DNA from: Spizellomyces punctatus DAOM BR117 | Taxonomy: Eukaryota; Chytridiomycota; Chytridiomycetes; Spizellomycetales; Spizellomycetaceae | Assembly (NCBI RefSeq): GCF_000182565.1 | Contig: NW_015971561.1 | Span: 47,435 to 111,434, forward strand | Reading direction: 5' to 3' | DNA: 64,000 nucleotides | Shown here: one piece after another, positions 54,271 to 64,000 of the stretch | Position numbering within the stretch: position 1 is the stretch's first letter | How the letters are laid out: each line of letters opens with the position of its first letter | Made by a program: the position numbers and the translations under genes | Notes under the pieces: generated by a model | What the model was told of the DNA's origin: nothing | Databases searched by the model: none | Seen by the model: only the letters and a program-made list of their open reading frames with translations

Positions 54271-56480
54271 ATGACCACTGGGACACTGCTCTTACGCCGT
54301 TGTGCCTTGCGGCCAGCTCGGCGTTCTGTATTTAAGGTTCGAGGATTATCCTCCACGCCTATCGCTTCCGCCGATGCCACTGTCATTGGCGTCTATCAAG
54401 ATGGCAACATCACCGCCAACGCTTTCGCAGGGCAAGGCGCCAAAATGCCGTCCCAAGCCGTTGATTCCATTGTGTCCCAATTAAATATCTCAAGGTTCCA
54501 AGGGAAGAACAACGAAGTACGACTGTGAGTGCCTTTGGGAGGAGAGTAAGCGCCGAATGACAGCAGATTTACCATGTGGGATTCAGACTTTATGGATTGG
54601 AGGGAGCGCCTTCACCGATCGTGGGAGTTGTCGGTCTCGGAAAGCGATCCCAAGACAATAATGAGAATGCCGAGACGGCTAGATTGGCGGTAGGTTAACG
54701 CATAATGCGAACACTCCTGTTGACGACTTTACCGATTTGCCACTTTCAGGCGTCCGCTGCCCTCTCTGCTATAAAGCGCCTATCTCCAAAGTCGCCGATA
54801 TCCGTAGAATTTGATGCTCTCGGTAGTTCACTTGGTACGTTGAAGCGGGGGAATGCCAGTTGTCTCATGTTTGCTCACTTGAGACTGCCGCAGCCACAGC
54901 AGAGGGTGCTACTCTGGGCACGTATGACTTCACTCGGTACAAGGAGGAGAAAGCGGCGCCAGTTACCATTTCCTTACGAGAAGAGCATGCGGCTAGCGAG
55001 GACTGGCATGTGGGCTCGGTGAATGGTCAAGGTATGGTTTTATGTCGAACGTCCTCACTTCATCCCAGGCTAAACTGGAAGGCCGACAGCCCAGAACCTG
55101 GCGCGGACTCTCGCCGAAACACCCGCGAATCTCCTAACTCCAACGCTCTTCTGCGACCGGGCCAAGGAGCTATTTGCTGGCCAATCATCGGTCGAGCTTG
55201 CGGTGCATGACAAAGCATGGGCGGAAGAACAACAGATGGGTGCCTTCCTGGGTGTTGCCCGCGGGTCGGAGGAACCACTACGGTTTCTTGAGATTATTTA
55301 TCGTGGTGGGAATGAGCAGGATGCTCCTGTTGCCTTGGTAGGTAAAGGGGTTACATTTGACTCTGGAGGCATCTCTATCAAACCGTCGACGGACATGGCG
55401 CTGATGAAGGGAGATATGGTAGGTATCATAGGCTACCAGACAGTGTTCCACCAGCTGCCACGCCGACTTACAGATGATCTTAGGGTGGGGCCGCCGCGGT
55501 CCTCGGTGCAATGTGGGGCATCACCCAACTACGCCCACAGGTTAATGTCGTGGCCGTGATACCTTTGACAGAGAACATGCCTTCTGGCAGAGCAACAAAG
55601 CCGGGTGATCTCGTTCGTGCGAGGAATGGTAAAACCATCGAAGTGGACAACACAGGTATGTATCTGCTCGACCTGTTTCCGGTGAGTCCAACCTCTTAAA
55701 CACAGTATCATTGCATGTCCTCGTCTCCTATTTCAGATGCAGAGGTATGAATGCCCTTGTGTTAGTCTTGGCCATTGGTACCGGAGTAACTGAAATTGCA
55801 TTAAATAGGGTCGCTTGATATTGGCAGATGCGTAAGTACACATCATAACTCTATTGGAGCAATGCGCTTGACTAATTCCTCAAACAGCATCCACTACGTC
55901 ACCGAGACATACACACCGCATACTGTCGTCGAATTATCTACCTTGACTGGGGCTATGGATATTGCCCTTGGCGAAGGCTACGCTGGCGTGTTCAGCACAT
56001 CGGACACGTTATGGGAGCAACTGGAGAACGCGGGTAAAACCACCGGCGATCGGTTCTGGAAGATGCCTATGGATGACGTGTACAAGAAGCAGCTGAAAAG
56101 CAACGTTGCTGACTTGAAGAATGTTGGAGGGCGCTCGGCTGGGTCATGTACTGCCGCTGTTTTCTTGAAGGAATTTGTTCCCGGGCTTCGCAAAGCTGAC
56201 GAAGGGATTTCATCGGGAGATTCTACTGTTCGATTTGCGCATATAGGTAAGAGATTTCTGACAAGTCCACTTCCCCAATGCATAAAGCTAACCCAGGAAC
56301 CAGACATTGCCGGAGTCATGCACAAGAAAGGAGGAGACGGCTATATTAGCAGTGGCATGACAGGTATAGTCTGTATTGACGGGCACACAATTCAGGTGTA
56401 GTCTCGCTCATCATTTTTTGCGCTTTCAAGGACGGCCCACAAGGAGCATTATTGAATTTGTCCGTTCAATTTCCAAATAA
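54271..56480 (+). CDS. Leucyl aminopeptidase (M17 family), with microexons and one frame break
   Basis: Dizinc exopeptidase. Exons: 54271-54524, 54587-54689, 54750-55031, 55090-55418, 55484-55655, 55737-55744, 55809-55831, 55888-56246, 56304-56363, 56431-56480; about 546 aa. The N-terminus [23 protein letters not shown] fits a mitochondrial presequence. Metal/active-site motifs: [69 protein letters not shown], and a C-terminal [19 protein letters not shown] is assembled from three exons, the middle one only 8 nt. Inside 54750-55031 the frame must shift once near the G5 run at 54851-54855; one more G would restore it, so a sequence error or real mutation is likely. Confidence 0.88.
55737..55744 (+). 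other. 8-nt microexon of the aminopeptidase
   Basis: ATGCAGAG between a TTTCAG acceptor and a GTATGA donor. With the preceding G it encodes Asp-Ala-Glu, metal ligands of the NTDAEGRL signature. The next exon (55809-55831) is only 23 nt. Confidence 0.75.
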
Positions 56481-56668
56481 TAGATTTTTTAGTCTCTGTT
56501 GCCATCACTGACTGTCCATTACGATTTCTTTTGTTTATATTTCAAACTAAGCCCTGCACGTCACACACCCGTGACCGCTCGTGATCCTCGTTGGCCATGA
56601 CGACCCCCCCGTTTCCCCACATGCAGATCTCGCTTGTTGCCGCTTCTCAGCGCATTTGAAGAATAGCG

Positions 56669-58489
56669 ATGGCGGACCGATCCAAAGCTCCAGATTCTTA
56701 CGGTGACAAGTCTGAGTGCGTAACATGGGATCTTTACTGTCAAGTTGTGAAACTGACTTTTGAATGCCGCTCAGGTCCACCCAAGGTGGGCAGTACGCTG
56801 GGTACGACGCGTCCAGCTACTCGTCGTACGATTATTACGGTAGTCAGGAAGGATCTCAAGGAAACACCAGCAATCCTGGAGGGGGTGGCCACTCTGGAGG
56901 TAGCTACGACTATTATGGTGCCACAAATGAAGGAGGTAAAAGTGGTGGACGCTCCACGCCCATGACGGCATTCGCTAAAAGTGGTGCTTCTTGTCAGGCT
57001 ACGCCACACAGCAACAGTATGCCGACTATTACGGACAACAGAGCGGTGGTGGCTCTAATGGCTATGGTGGCTCCGATCGAAGCTATGGTAGCAGAAGTTA
57101 CGGAGGCGGACAGCAGAGTCGAGACTATGGGAGCGGAGGATCTCGGGCGGATACAAGCAGCGCAGGAGGTAGCGGTAGGCTGCCAATGCAAAGATTATAT
57201 GCGTTTTCTCCTGCTAATCCTTTTTGCTCATTCAAGAGGGCAAGACCCAGAGCCAGGATACAATCTACATTACTGGATTGTCCAAAAGTGTCACTGAACA
57301 GAAGCTCATCGATCATTTCGGAAGCATCGGCATAATTAAGGTACGCGGTTCTTATCGTCGCATGCAGGCAAGGATTCTATCTGAAGGGTTGTGTTTTGTC
57401 AGACTGATAAGAAAACTCAAAAGCCGAAAGTGTGGTTATACAAGGACAAAGCCACAGGACTGCCTAAAGGAGATGCGACTGTGACCTATGATGATCCGTG
57501 CTCGTGCGATGGAGCGATTAATTGGTTTGACGGTATAACCTTTTTTGTATATTTTGACTCGGGATCTACCCGGATGGCATCCAAATGATATGACTATTTC
57601 TTTCTTCAAGGTAAGCAATTTGAGGGCTCCACCCTGAAAGTTGAACGCGCTGAGCAGAAAGCCCCTCCACCTGGTGGTTGGGGCGGCGGCGGTGGTCGTG
57701 GTGGTCGTGGCGGTCGTGGGCGCGGCGGAGGTCGTGGCGGCGGCCGAGATGGAGGAGGCCGCGAAGGAGACTGGATGTGCTCGTGAGTTGCCCTAAGATA
57801 AAGTGCTTGAACTGATCGATGTAACCCACTGTCTACTTATAACTAGATGTGGTAACACGAACTTTCAGTGGAGGGATAGCTGTAACCGCTGCCATTCAGC
57901 TAAACCTGATGGAGCAGGCGGAGCAGGTGGACCGCCTCCTGGGCGCGATGGCGGCCGGGACGGAGGTCGTGAAGGACGGGGTGGGGATTGGGCGTGCGAG
58001 TAAGTCGGGCTCACTCAGAATGGCCATATGATCTATAGTCCTGATCCCGACTTTTGCAGATGCGGCAATACGAATTTTGCTTGGAGGACTTCCTGCAACA
58101 AGTGTCAGCAACCCAAACCTGGGAACTCTGGCTCCGGATACGAAGGAGGCGGCCGTAGCTCCGGGGGTGGTCGGGGCGGCTCCAGGCCAGGCGATTGGAC
58201 ATGCCAGTAAGTCATTTTTTACCTTGCGCTAGCTAAGTGTGAAAATCTCACAAGATTTGCCTTTAGATGCGGAAATACAAACTTTTCATGGAGGGATTCA
58301 TGTCACAAGTGTCAAGCGGCGAAGCCGGGCGGAGGATCCGGAGGAGGTGGTGGCGGTTATGATGGCGGCAGCTCCTACGGCGGGGGTCGCTCCGGAGGAT
58401 ACCGTTCTGGAGGGTACGACAGGGGCGGGCATGACAGGGGTGATCATCGGTCGGATGCTCGTCGCGACCGCCGCGACCGGCCGTATTAG
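56669..58489 (+). CDS. FET-family RNA-binding protein (FUS/EWS/TAF15-like) with three RanBP2-type zinc fingers
   Basis: Nine exons in phase: 56669-56715, 56775-56935, 56998-57168, 57237-57340, 57403-57532, 57611-57782, 57847-57999, 58060-58206, 58267-58489; 435 aa. Order: SYGQ-rich prion-like N-terminus ([22 protein letters not shown]), RRM with TIYITGLS (RNP2) and [12 protein letters not shown] (RNP1) plus the long FET-type loop, RGG/GRGG tract, three zinc fingers ([58 protein letters not shown]), RGG tract, and the end RRDRRDRPY, matching the PY-type nuclear import signal of animal FET proteins. Family roles: transcription and RNA processing, phase-separating. Animal members have one finger. 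Confidence 0.92.
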
Positions 58490-58674
58490 AAAAGCGGCGA
58501 CTTCTGTGGACTATAAAATCTCTGTAATTCTGTTCACAATCGCGATTGCCATCAGTGTCTATGATCTTGCATGCAGTATTATGTATATGGTACGGTCGTT
58601 GCTATGGAATCTATATACTGTGGGCCAGCCGGACGTAGCTAGAAAACCCAATCAGGGGCCCTTCCACCTAATCA

Positions 58675-60391
58675 TCATTTTGGAATGCAGACTGTCTCGC
58701 CCAGCCTTGACGTAAAGACGGTCCCTTCGGCAAGGTTTCTTCGTATTCGGCTTTCTTCTAAATACTTAGGAGGATCAAGATAATGCTCATCTGACATCAT
58801 AAACGTTCCCCAGTGCACCCCAATCGAGTAAGAAGCGTTCAAATCGGTATGAATTTGGCACGCCTCGTCGGGGTCCACGTGTTGGTGTCGTAGGAACCAT
58901 CGTGGTTCGTAGGCGCCGATAGCTATACTGGGAATGAGCCCAAGCAACGAGGTATCCTCAAGGACTGAGAAGAACTTACGCAGTGCAGCTAAAGTTATGG
59001 GGCCATACTTTTTTCCAATTTCCTTGAATGCCGTACAGTATCCCGTATCCCCGCAGTGGAAGAAGCTACTAGTTGGGCCTTTCACAACAAAGGAACACCA
59101 CAAAGTTCTATTGACATCAAAGAAGTGGCGTCCACTCCAATGCTGTATTGGAGTGCCGATGATGCGAAGTGTATTTTCGTGAAGGCGTTCTTCCCACCAA
59201 TCAAGCTCCACCACCTACGTATACAGTTGTTAAGACCACATAGCTGAGACACAGAGACAAGGTCAATTCTTACATTTGTAACGCCGTGGCTACCAAACCA
59301 GTCACGAAGACCGAGAGGTACGTACCAAGTGACGGAATTACCAAGTTCCTTTACGACTGCCCGATCTGGTAAATACATCATCAGCCGGGCGAAGTCAATG
59401 CCTAGTTTGCAGGTGTGTGTACACGTACCAAGATGATCATAATGATCATGCGACACAAGTACGATATCAATCTTTGGCAAGTCAGAGAGATTACATGGTA
59501 CCGGTCGAAGTCGGCGGGGTCCTAACCAGTTGCCCACAGTTCGAGAGCTGTATCCCACACAATATTAGCGTCATCTTAACCCGGGCGAGATGATAGTAGA
59601 ATACCTGAATATCGGATCCGTAAGGATGTTATATCCATCCATCTGTACTAGGCAAGTCGATTGACCTAGACGAGAGCTCTTAGTATGTGGTACATCTCCC
59701 GATATCAATTCGACAGCAACTCCGCCCTGCCTTACCAAACCACGTCACTGTCATTGACGGGCGGGACCCATGTGATGGCAAGGTGATCCACGAAGCCTCA
59801 AGGTCGTCCACTGAGCTGCGGTTATGGAAATTTTGCAACAGTTCCCAGTTCGGTTGTACTGTGGGAAGGCTCTCTGCCAAGACCTGACATAGGATGGACA
59901 ATGTATGTTAAGTGCAGGACTGACCAAGTACGTTGACAAAACAAAGCAACCTTATTGTCCTTGGGGATGCCATTCCGATTATGTCTTGTAAGCTGCCAAC
60001 GGACATATTCCCAGATGTTCGTCGCATTTTTATCTCGCCATTCCAAAAACGGATTGACAAAGCGTCCAGCGAACTTCAACGATGTATAAACTTTCTGTCT
60101 CCAGAATCCCATCTGTGCCCTCGACAATGCCACAGCCTTGCGCGTTTCGTCTGGGTTAGCAGGTTCCAAGCCTTCCTCTTCCTCGGCTTCATTGGCATTC
60201 TCGACCTCTTCGACTTCCTTCATTTGACCGTCAATATACTCCCAATGGCGTTCAATTGCCCGTCTTCGGTGCCTTCGGTGCCATAACCAGCGGCTTTGCT
60301 CGAATAAAAGGATACTTCCCAGCAATGCCACTGGCACGGCTGCAAAAACATACGGCCGAACGCCCAAAGCGACAATACTTTGGTGACCCAT
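58675..60391 (-). CDS. NAPE-PLD-like metallo-beta-lactamase hydrolase (FMP30 type)
   Basis: Family hydrolyses N-acyl-phosphatidylethanolamine. Exons: 59951-60391, 59736-59883, 59605-59665, 59429-59547, 59274-59356, 58675-59214; 463 aa. A membrane segment near residues 14-32 (VFAAVPVALLGSILLF) is followed by an Arg/His and a Glu-rich linker. Motifs: VTWFGQSTCLVQMDG, ILTDPIFS, VGNWLGPRRLRPVPC, metal site SHDHYDHL, VTWYVPLGL, PIQHWSGRH, FFHCGDTGY, IGAYEPRWF, GVHWGTFMMSDEHYLDPP. The intron 59357-59428 is 72 nt and stop-free, so retention would add 24 residues. A strong GTAAGT at about 58981 is followed by an insertion absent from relatives, but splicing it would shift the frame by one. Confidence 0.88.
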
Positions 60392-60648
60392 GGAAGAGCT
60401 TTGGTGAAGGTTCCCGATACCTATGGGTTGAGGTCCCGGTTTGCCTGCAACGCAGCCTCAGCGGAGTTCGGTCGTTGACGGAAAAACCTGTCGTTGAGGA
60501 AATGTCCAAAAGGTGAAAGAAATTCGTCGGCATACGGAAATTGCCTGGTTGAGTCATCAAGTGCTGTGCCACTGAACACGTTGAAGGGTTGCCGATCGAG
60601 AGCGTTTTGTGGAGATTTCCAGCAGATTGCCAGCAGAAAAAAGATACA

Positions 60649-61570
60649 ATGACTTCCATAGACGACCTGGACCTTCCTCGTTCCATCATTGGGAGAGTGA
60701 TAAAAAATGCGGTAAGTGGAATTTCAATGAAAATTGGGGGCGAGAACGGCTAGAATCCTCATAGTTGTCCTATCAGCTACCCGAAGGAGCGCAGGTCCAA
60801 AAAGATGCAAAGGCAGCAATGACCAAGGCGTGCACTGGTACGTCTCTCGAGGCTCTAGATATAAGGAACACCCGGTTCTGGGTGACTCTATGCAAGAGAG
60901 CACGTAGTTAACTTTGGATCTCATTCATGATCTTTTCCTGGCTTCCCCTAGTATTTATCAACTATCTGACTGCCACGGCTCTTGATGTGACAAAACACAG
61001 TGATCGTAAATCGATCAGTGCAAACGACATATTTAGAGCATTGGCGATCCTTGAATTTGATCAGTTTTTGCCAATGATTAAAGTTGCCGTTGAAGGTATG
61101 TAGAATATGCAGGAGCTCTCAGTTGCGTGGGCCCAGTATTGTTGGGACGACAACAGACTCTCATACCGAGCATTCCGCACTGTGTAGAATTTCAGCAAAA
61201 AGCTAAAGAAAAGCGTCAAGAGTACAAACGAAATTTCAAAGAAAAGCACCGTGTGTCCAATGCGGCTACAGGGTCGGCGGACGAGAAGGGTGACGCTGGC
61301 TATGAAGGTGACACCTCGATGGCAGTGGACGAGCCAGTGAAATGCGAAGGGGTGGAAGGCTCTGGATCGATACCGCATAAGCGGAAATCGAACGCTGGGA
61401 CAATAGGATCAATAAAACGGCCAAAGTTACCAAAAGGAGAAGGAGGAGTGGAAGACGGGTCTGATCATGGTTCGGATCAGGAAACGGTAACGGATCAGGA
61501 GGGGCAAAGAGACGGATCGGATCAAGAGGATGCTGAGAGCAGTGCTGGTGGACAAATGGACTCCGCCTGA
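60649..61570 (+). CDS. DPB4: DNA polymerase epsilon / chromatin-remodelling histone-fold subunit (DPB4/POLE3)
   Basis: Exons 60649-60711, 60777-60837, 60952-61095, 61188-61570; 216 aa. The first 95 residues form a CBF/NF-Y-type histone fold: LDLPRSIIGRVIKNAV, VQKDAKAAMTKACTVFINYL, ATALDVTKHSDRKSISANDIFRAL, EFDQFLPMIK. A Lys-rich helix (EEFQQKAKEKRQEYKRNFKEK) and an acidic C-terminal tail follow, as in Dpb4/CHRAC17. It pairs with a Dpb3-like partner in Pol epsilon and ISWI complexes. It starts 257 bp from the divergent NAPE-PLD-like gene. Confidence 0.93.
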
Positions 61571-61724
61571 GTCCGCACTATGTCGTATATAACTGTAATA
61601 TATATCCAAAAGCAGACACTGTTCGTCTTGCCATAGATGGTGGTTGTACGATCTGTTTTCATTAGTCCGATGTGTCGAGGACAACCGCCATGAAGGAGAT
61701 ATAAATCTATTTATTCTGTTATAT

Positions 61725-62367
61725 TTACACAGTCTTCCTATCCGTCAAAGCTCGCACTATGCCTCCCAATCCTCCAACTTCGGTAGCCTGTAATCAAATA
61801 TCAATACGTTGAGTTCACAAGAGACAATGATGTAGTCATAAAATTCCTCACCTTTTCATGCCACGTCAGCAGGATGGCAGAATTGTATAACTCTGGTGAG
61901 CCCATGCCTCGGTAAATGTACTTCATAAGAATGTCCATTTGTTGTGTGGATAGGCCTTTGACGATGTTGATGATATCAGTGGATCTGGCGGCGGCAAGTG
62001 CTTCCATGACTGTAGCTGTGTTTCTGTCCTGTGCGGTTGTCAGAAGAGAGCCCATCTGCTATTTACAAGGGTATAGATCTACCTTGACTGTCTGTAGCGC
62101 GCGGCCCGCTGGAGGGTTCTCGAGTGCTTTTGCGACGGCGCCCGCAACATCTCCCCTATGCTGTCACTTAGTGGCACGCCCAGCCAACAATAACTTTCAA
62201 GTGTTTTGTACAAACCGTGACAGATAATTCCGCACCTCAGCGGCGCGAGAGTTCACATCAGCTTCCACTTGGGCTGAATCCGCGGTTGGTCCGCTTGCGG
62301 TCTGGTTCTCATCAACGAATGCATCCTCGTCGTCGTACTGGTCCACATTAATCTTGCGATGGGACAT
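61725..62367 (-). CDS. ARPC5: Arp2/3 complex 16-kDa subunit ARPC5
   Basis: Exons 62216-62367, 62083-62155, 61852-62058, 61725-61787; 164 aa. Motifs: MSHRKINVDQYDDEDAFVDE, RNYLSRGDVAGAVAKALENPP, VVx-type repeat helices, GLSTQQMDILMKYIYRGM, AILLTWHEK, GGIVRALTDRKTV. It bridges Arp2 and ARPC subunits in branched-actin nucleation. Between 62082 and 62059 lies GTAGAT..AAATAG with an in-frame TAG; the protein only continues if these 24 nt (or 27 nt with the next CAG) are removed, which would be an extremely short intron. ATG 62367 starts 463 bp upstream of the PCC1 stop on the same strand. Confidence 0.9.
62059..62082 (-). other. Candidate ultra-short intron (24 nt; 27 nt with alternative acceptor)
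   Basis: Begins GTAGAT and ends AAATAG directly after Val-Lys and before Gln-Met-Gly in ARPC5. All other introns modelled here are 41 bp or longer. Without removal translation stops at TAG. Confidence 0.5.
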
Positions 62368-62830
62368 GCTTCAAAAACTTGAAATGAAGTGGAAATAGAG
62401 AATCTGGGCAATGCTCTCGGAATGTTCAACTCGTCTTGTTGACTCCACGACGCCGATATTCGTTAAAGGTCAGTGCCAATTGGTTGCTCCACCAGCGTTG
62501 GAATGAAGGATGCCAAACGCGCCTCACCAGTCGGTCAAGTCAGCCAAGTCGGCATTGGATGGAATCCACCAGTCGAACACGTTCCATCCACTGTTAGCCA
62601 GAATTGCACACAGCAACTTGGTCGACGACGACAGGCAACGTCGTCGCCAGTTCCTTCCGGGACGGAGAAGAAGGTAGCAAATAAGCAGCAATGCATTTTA
62701 GGATGCTTGCTGATACTTTTTGAATTAAAAACATTCCCATCTACTTTTTGGATTTCTATCTTTTGAACGTGGAGAGCACCCCGTCTATATACATATTTGA
62801 CATAATGTACAAGGAACGAGCAGATGTCAA
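62368..62830. other. Intergenic region between ARPC5 and PCC1
   Basis: Promoter side of ARPC5 and 3' side of PCC1, both on the minus strand. No gene seen; plus-strand frames here have no motif. Confidence 0.45.
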
Positions 62831-63216
62831 CTATCTCGGTTCGTCCTCCCCGAAAGCCTCCATTGTATTCACCACCAGTCCCGCAAAATCCAAAAAGCTC
62901 GATACCGCCGTTCGCACAACCCGGACAGATACTCCTCGTATGGTGCTAGTTTCGTTCCCCTTTAGATATCTGCATATATCTCGACTAACCATGCAAGGTA
63001 CTCACACAACCAGAGACGTTCCTTCCACATTCATCTCCTTTTGACATTCAGCTGCTTTCAGTTCTTTGTCGACTGAGAGCACTTGTTGCGCTATTGTAGC
63101 TAGTCGAGTGTCGGGAAAGGGAATATTGATGGTGCTGTAGAATGTCGAGTCAGCCAAAGCAACGCTCAAATATAAAGTGTACTGCAGACGTACACAGTAT
63201 GAGCCAGTGTCGACAT
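62831..63216 (-). CDS. PCC1: EKC/KEOPS complex subunit PCC1
   Basis: Exons 63194-63216, 63006-63134, 62831-62945; 88 aa, the same length as yeast Pcc1. Sequence: MSTLAHTVTINIPFPDTRLA, LSVDKELKAAE, then IRGVSVRVVRTAVSSFLDF and GLVVNTMEAFGED at the C-terminus, the typical Pcc1/LAGE3 pattern. KEOPS makes t6A37 on ANN-decoding tRNAs and affects telomeres and transcription. The acceptor after ACTAG at 62946 was chosen over an upstream AAG because it keeps the conserved second half in frame. Confidence 0.87.
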
Positions 63217-63367
63217 GGCGAGTGATGTTGGGACAAGCAGTCAAGAATGAGATCGCAAGAATGGAGCAAAGTGGTTACTTTTGCATGGCTGCAACCAACT
63301 TATTATAAGTCGATCAAATCCATGCGCGTTCCCCATTGTAGCGGCTGACCTTGTCGAATTAGCAATC
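63217..63367. promoter_or_regulatory. 151-bp bidirectional promoter (PCC1 / NMT1)
   Basis: Start codons at 63216 (-) and 63368 (+) face away from each other across 151 bp. Confidence 0.5.
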
Positions 63368-64000
63368 ATGGCATCCGAGTCAAAGGTCGAACCTCAGGTG
63401 GACGATGTGGAGGGTGTGGAAACAATCATTACACCTGGGGCAGCAAATGCGACGAAATCTGATACCTCCAAAGCTCAAAATGGCGCCGCAAGTAGTTCTT
63501 CATCTGGATCAGCGGCTGTACCGGATGCTGTGTTGCAGAAACAAATGGAAGAGATCATGAGGAAAGTGCGTAACAGGAATTCTACCTCTTTAGCAAAGGC
63601 AGCTGTTGAACCTGCTTGGTCGATTAGCTCTCTTCTAATCATGACATTGTCGACAGGTAGCAAAGGTAGATCTGATACGAAACCTCGCCGCAAATGATCA
63701 AAGGACTCGCAAGAACCCAAAGGACATGGACCAGTATAAGTTTTGGAAGACTCAACCAGTTCCGCGCGTTGGTAGGTCGAGGGTAGAGGAAGGATTGCCT
63801 TGAGCTGACGGCTTACGTCTTGAACTCAGACGAGAAGATTGAACAAAACGGTCCCATCGAACCTGATAAGAAGCGCGAGGAATTACGCCAGGAACCCTAT
63901 CCGCTCCCAAAAGACTTTGAGTGGTCCCTTATTGACATTGAAGATGACGCGCAAATCAAGGAACTTTATCAGTTACTTTCGCTCAACTACGTGGAAGATG
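63368..64000 (+). CDS. NMT1: Glycylpeptide N-tetradecanoyltransferase (N-myristoyltransferase), 5' part
   Basis: Transfers myristate to N-terminal Gly of proteins. Exons 63368-63565, 63657-63771, 63830 to beyond the window end. A Ser/Ala-rich N-terminal tail is followed by VAKVDLIRNLAAND, then the NMT hallmark DQYKFWKTQPVPR, GPIEPDKKREELRQEPYPLPKDFEW and LIDIEDDAQIKELYQLLSLNYVED at the edge. The catalytic core and C-terminus lie outside. Confidence 0.93.

Noticed and set aside
54823-54859. Short intron in the aminopeptidase to explain the frame change
   Set aside because: All GT..AG combinations there are under 40 nt and leave the wrong phase; a one-base indel in the G run is simpler.
59402-59428. 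27-nt intron in the NAPE-PLD-like gene
   Set aside because: A 72-nt intron with the same donor and a CAG acceptor at 59357 restores the family spacing after HDHYDHL better.
62473-63044. Plus-strand frames opposite PCC1
   Set aside because: They lie over PCC1 exons or its 3' flank and have no motif.

Overview
The window is nuclear DNA of a fungus, probably an early-diverging zoosporic (chytrid-type) one. Evidence: genes are dense and broken by many short GT-AG introns (mostly 41-93 bp). Typical fungal genes (DFG10/SRD5A3-type reductase, DIM-5-type SET protein, septin-like GTPase, GH18, GH79) sit beside genes shared with animals (a full FUS/EWS/TAF15-type FET protein, Arp2/3 subunit ARPC5). 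The lineage is an inference; no marker gene is present.

Region 1 (1-12750) is a nest of LTR retrotransposons. A minus-strand Ty1/copia element (copia-2; 5' LTR at 12239-12750) was hit by a plus-strand Ty3/gypsy chromovirus whose 3' LTR ends at 8697. That LTR was then hit by a second copia copy (copia-1, 4215-8319), flanked by the 5-bp duplication CAAAC. Boundaries come from LTR ends, target duplications, polypurine tract and a tRNAiMet-type primer-binding site. The Ty3 element carries a well-placed -1 frameshift heptamer between Gag and Pol and a stop codon inside its chromodomain.

Region 2 (13443-31200) is metabolic: polyprenol reductase (-), Q-rich protein (+), ketopantoate reductase-like protein (-, 7 exons), pyruvate carboxylase (+, 11 exons), DIM-5-like SET methyltransferase (-), kynureninase (+, 10 exons), a probable kynurenine formamidase (-) converging on it, and an MBL-fold hydrolase (+).

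Region 3 (31545-50730) holds UDP-glucose 4-epimerase (-), a membrane GT2 glycosyltransferase (+), a secreted GH18 protein (-), a gene-poor stretch, an intronless unknown protein with a possible PD-(D/E)XK-like core (+), a MITE-like inverted-repeat element, an alpha/beta hydrolase (+), a MARK/KIN1-like kinase (-) divergent from a septin-like GTPase (+), and a membrane-anchored GH79 glycosidase (-).

Region 4 (51298-64000) holds TDP1 (+), M17 leucyl aminopeptidase (+), the FET protein (+), NAPE-PLD-like hydrolase (-), DPB4 (+), ARPC5 (-), PCC1 (-) and the 5' part of N-myristoyltransferase (+).

Exon models were built by hand from splice consensus, reading phase and family motifs. Most are phase-consistent. 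Exceptions, possibly single-base losses, lie in GH79 (two junctions), the aminopeptidase and the NAPE-PLD gene. The most notable observations are the FET protein with three exon-encoded zinc fingers of unusual C-x-C spacing, an 8-nt microexon carrying part of the aminopeptidase active site, an apparent 24-27-nt intron in ARPC5, the nested retroelements and the MITE-like element.
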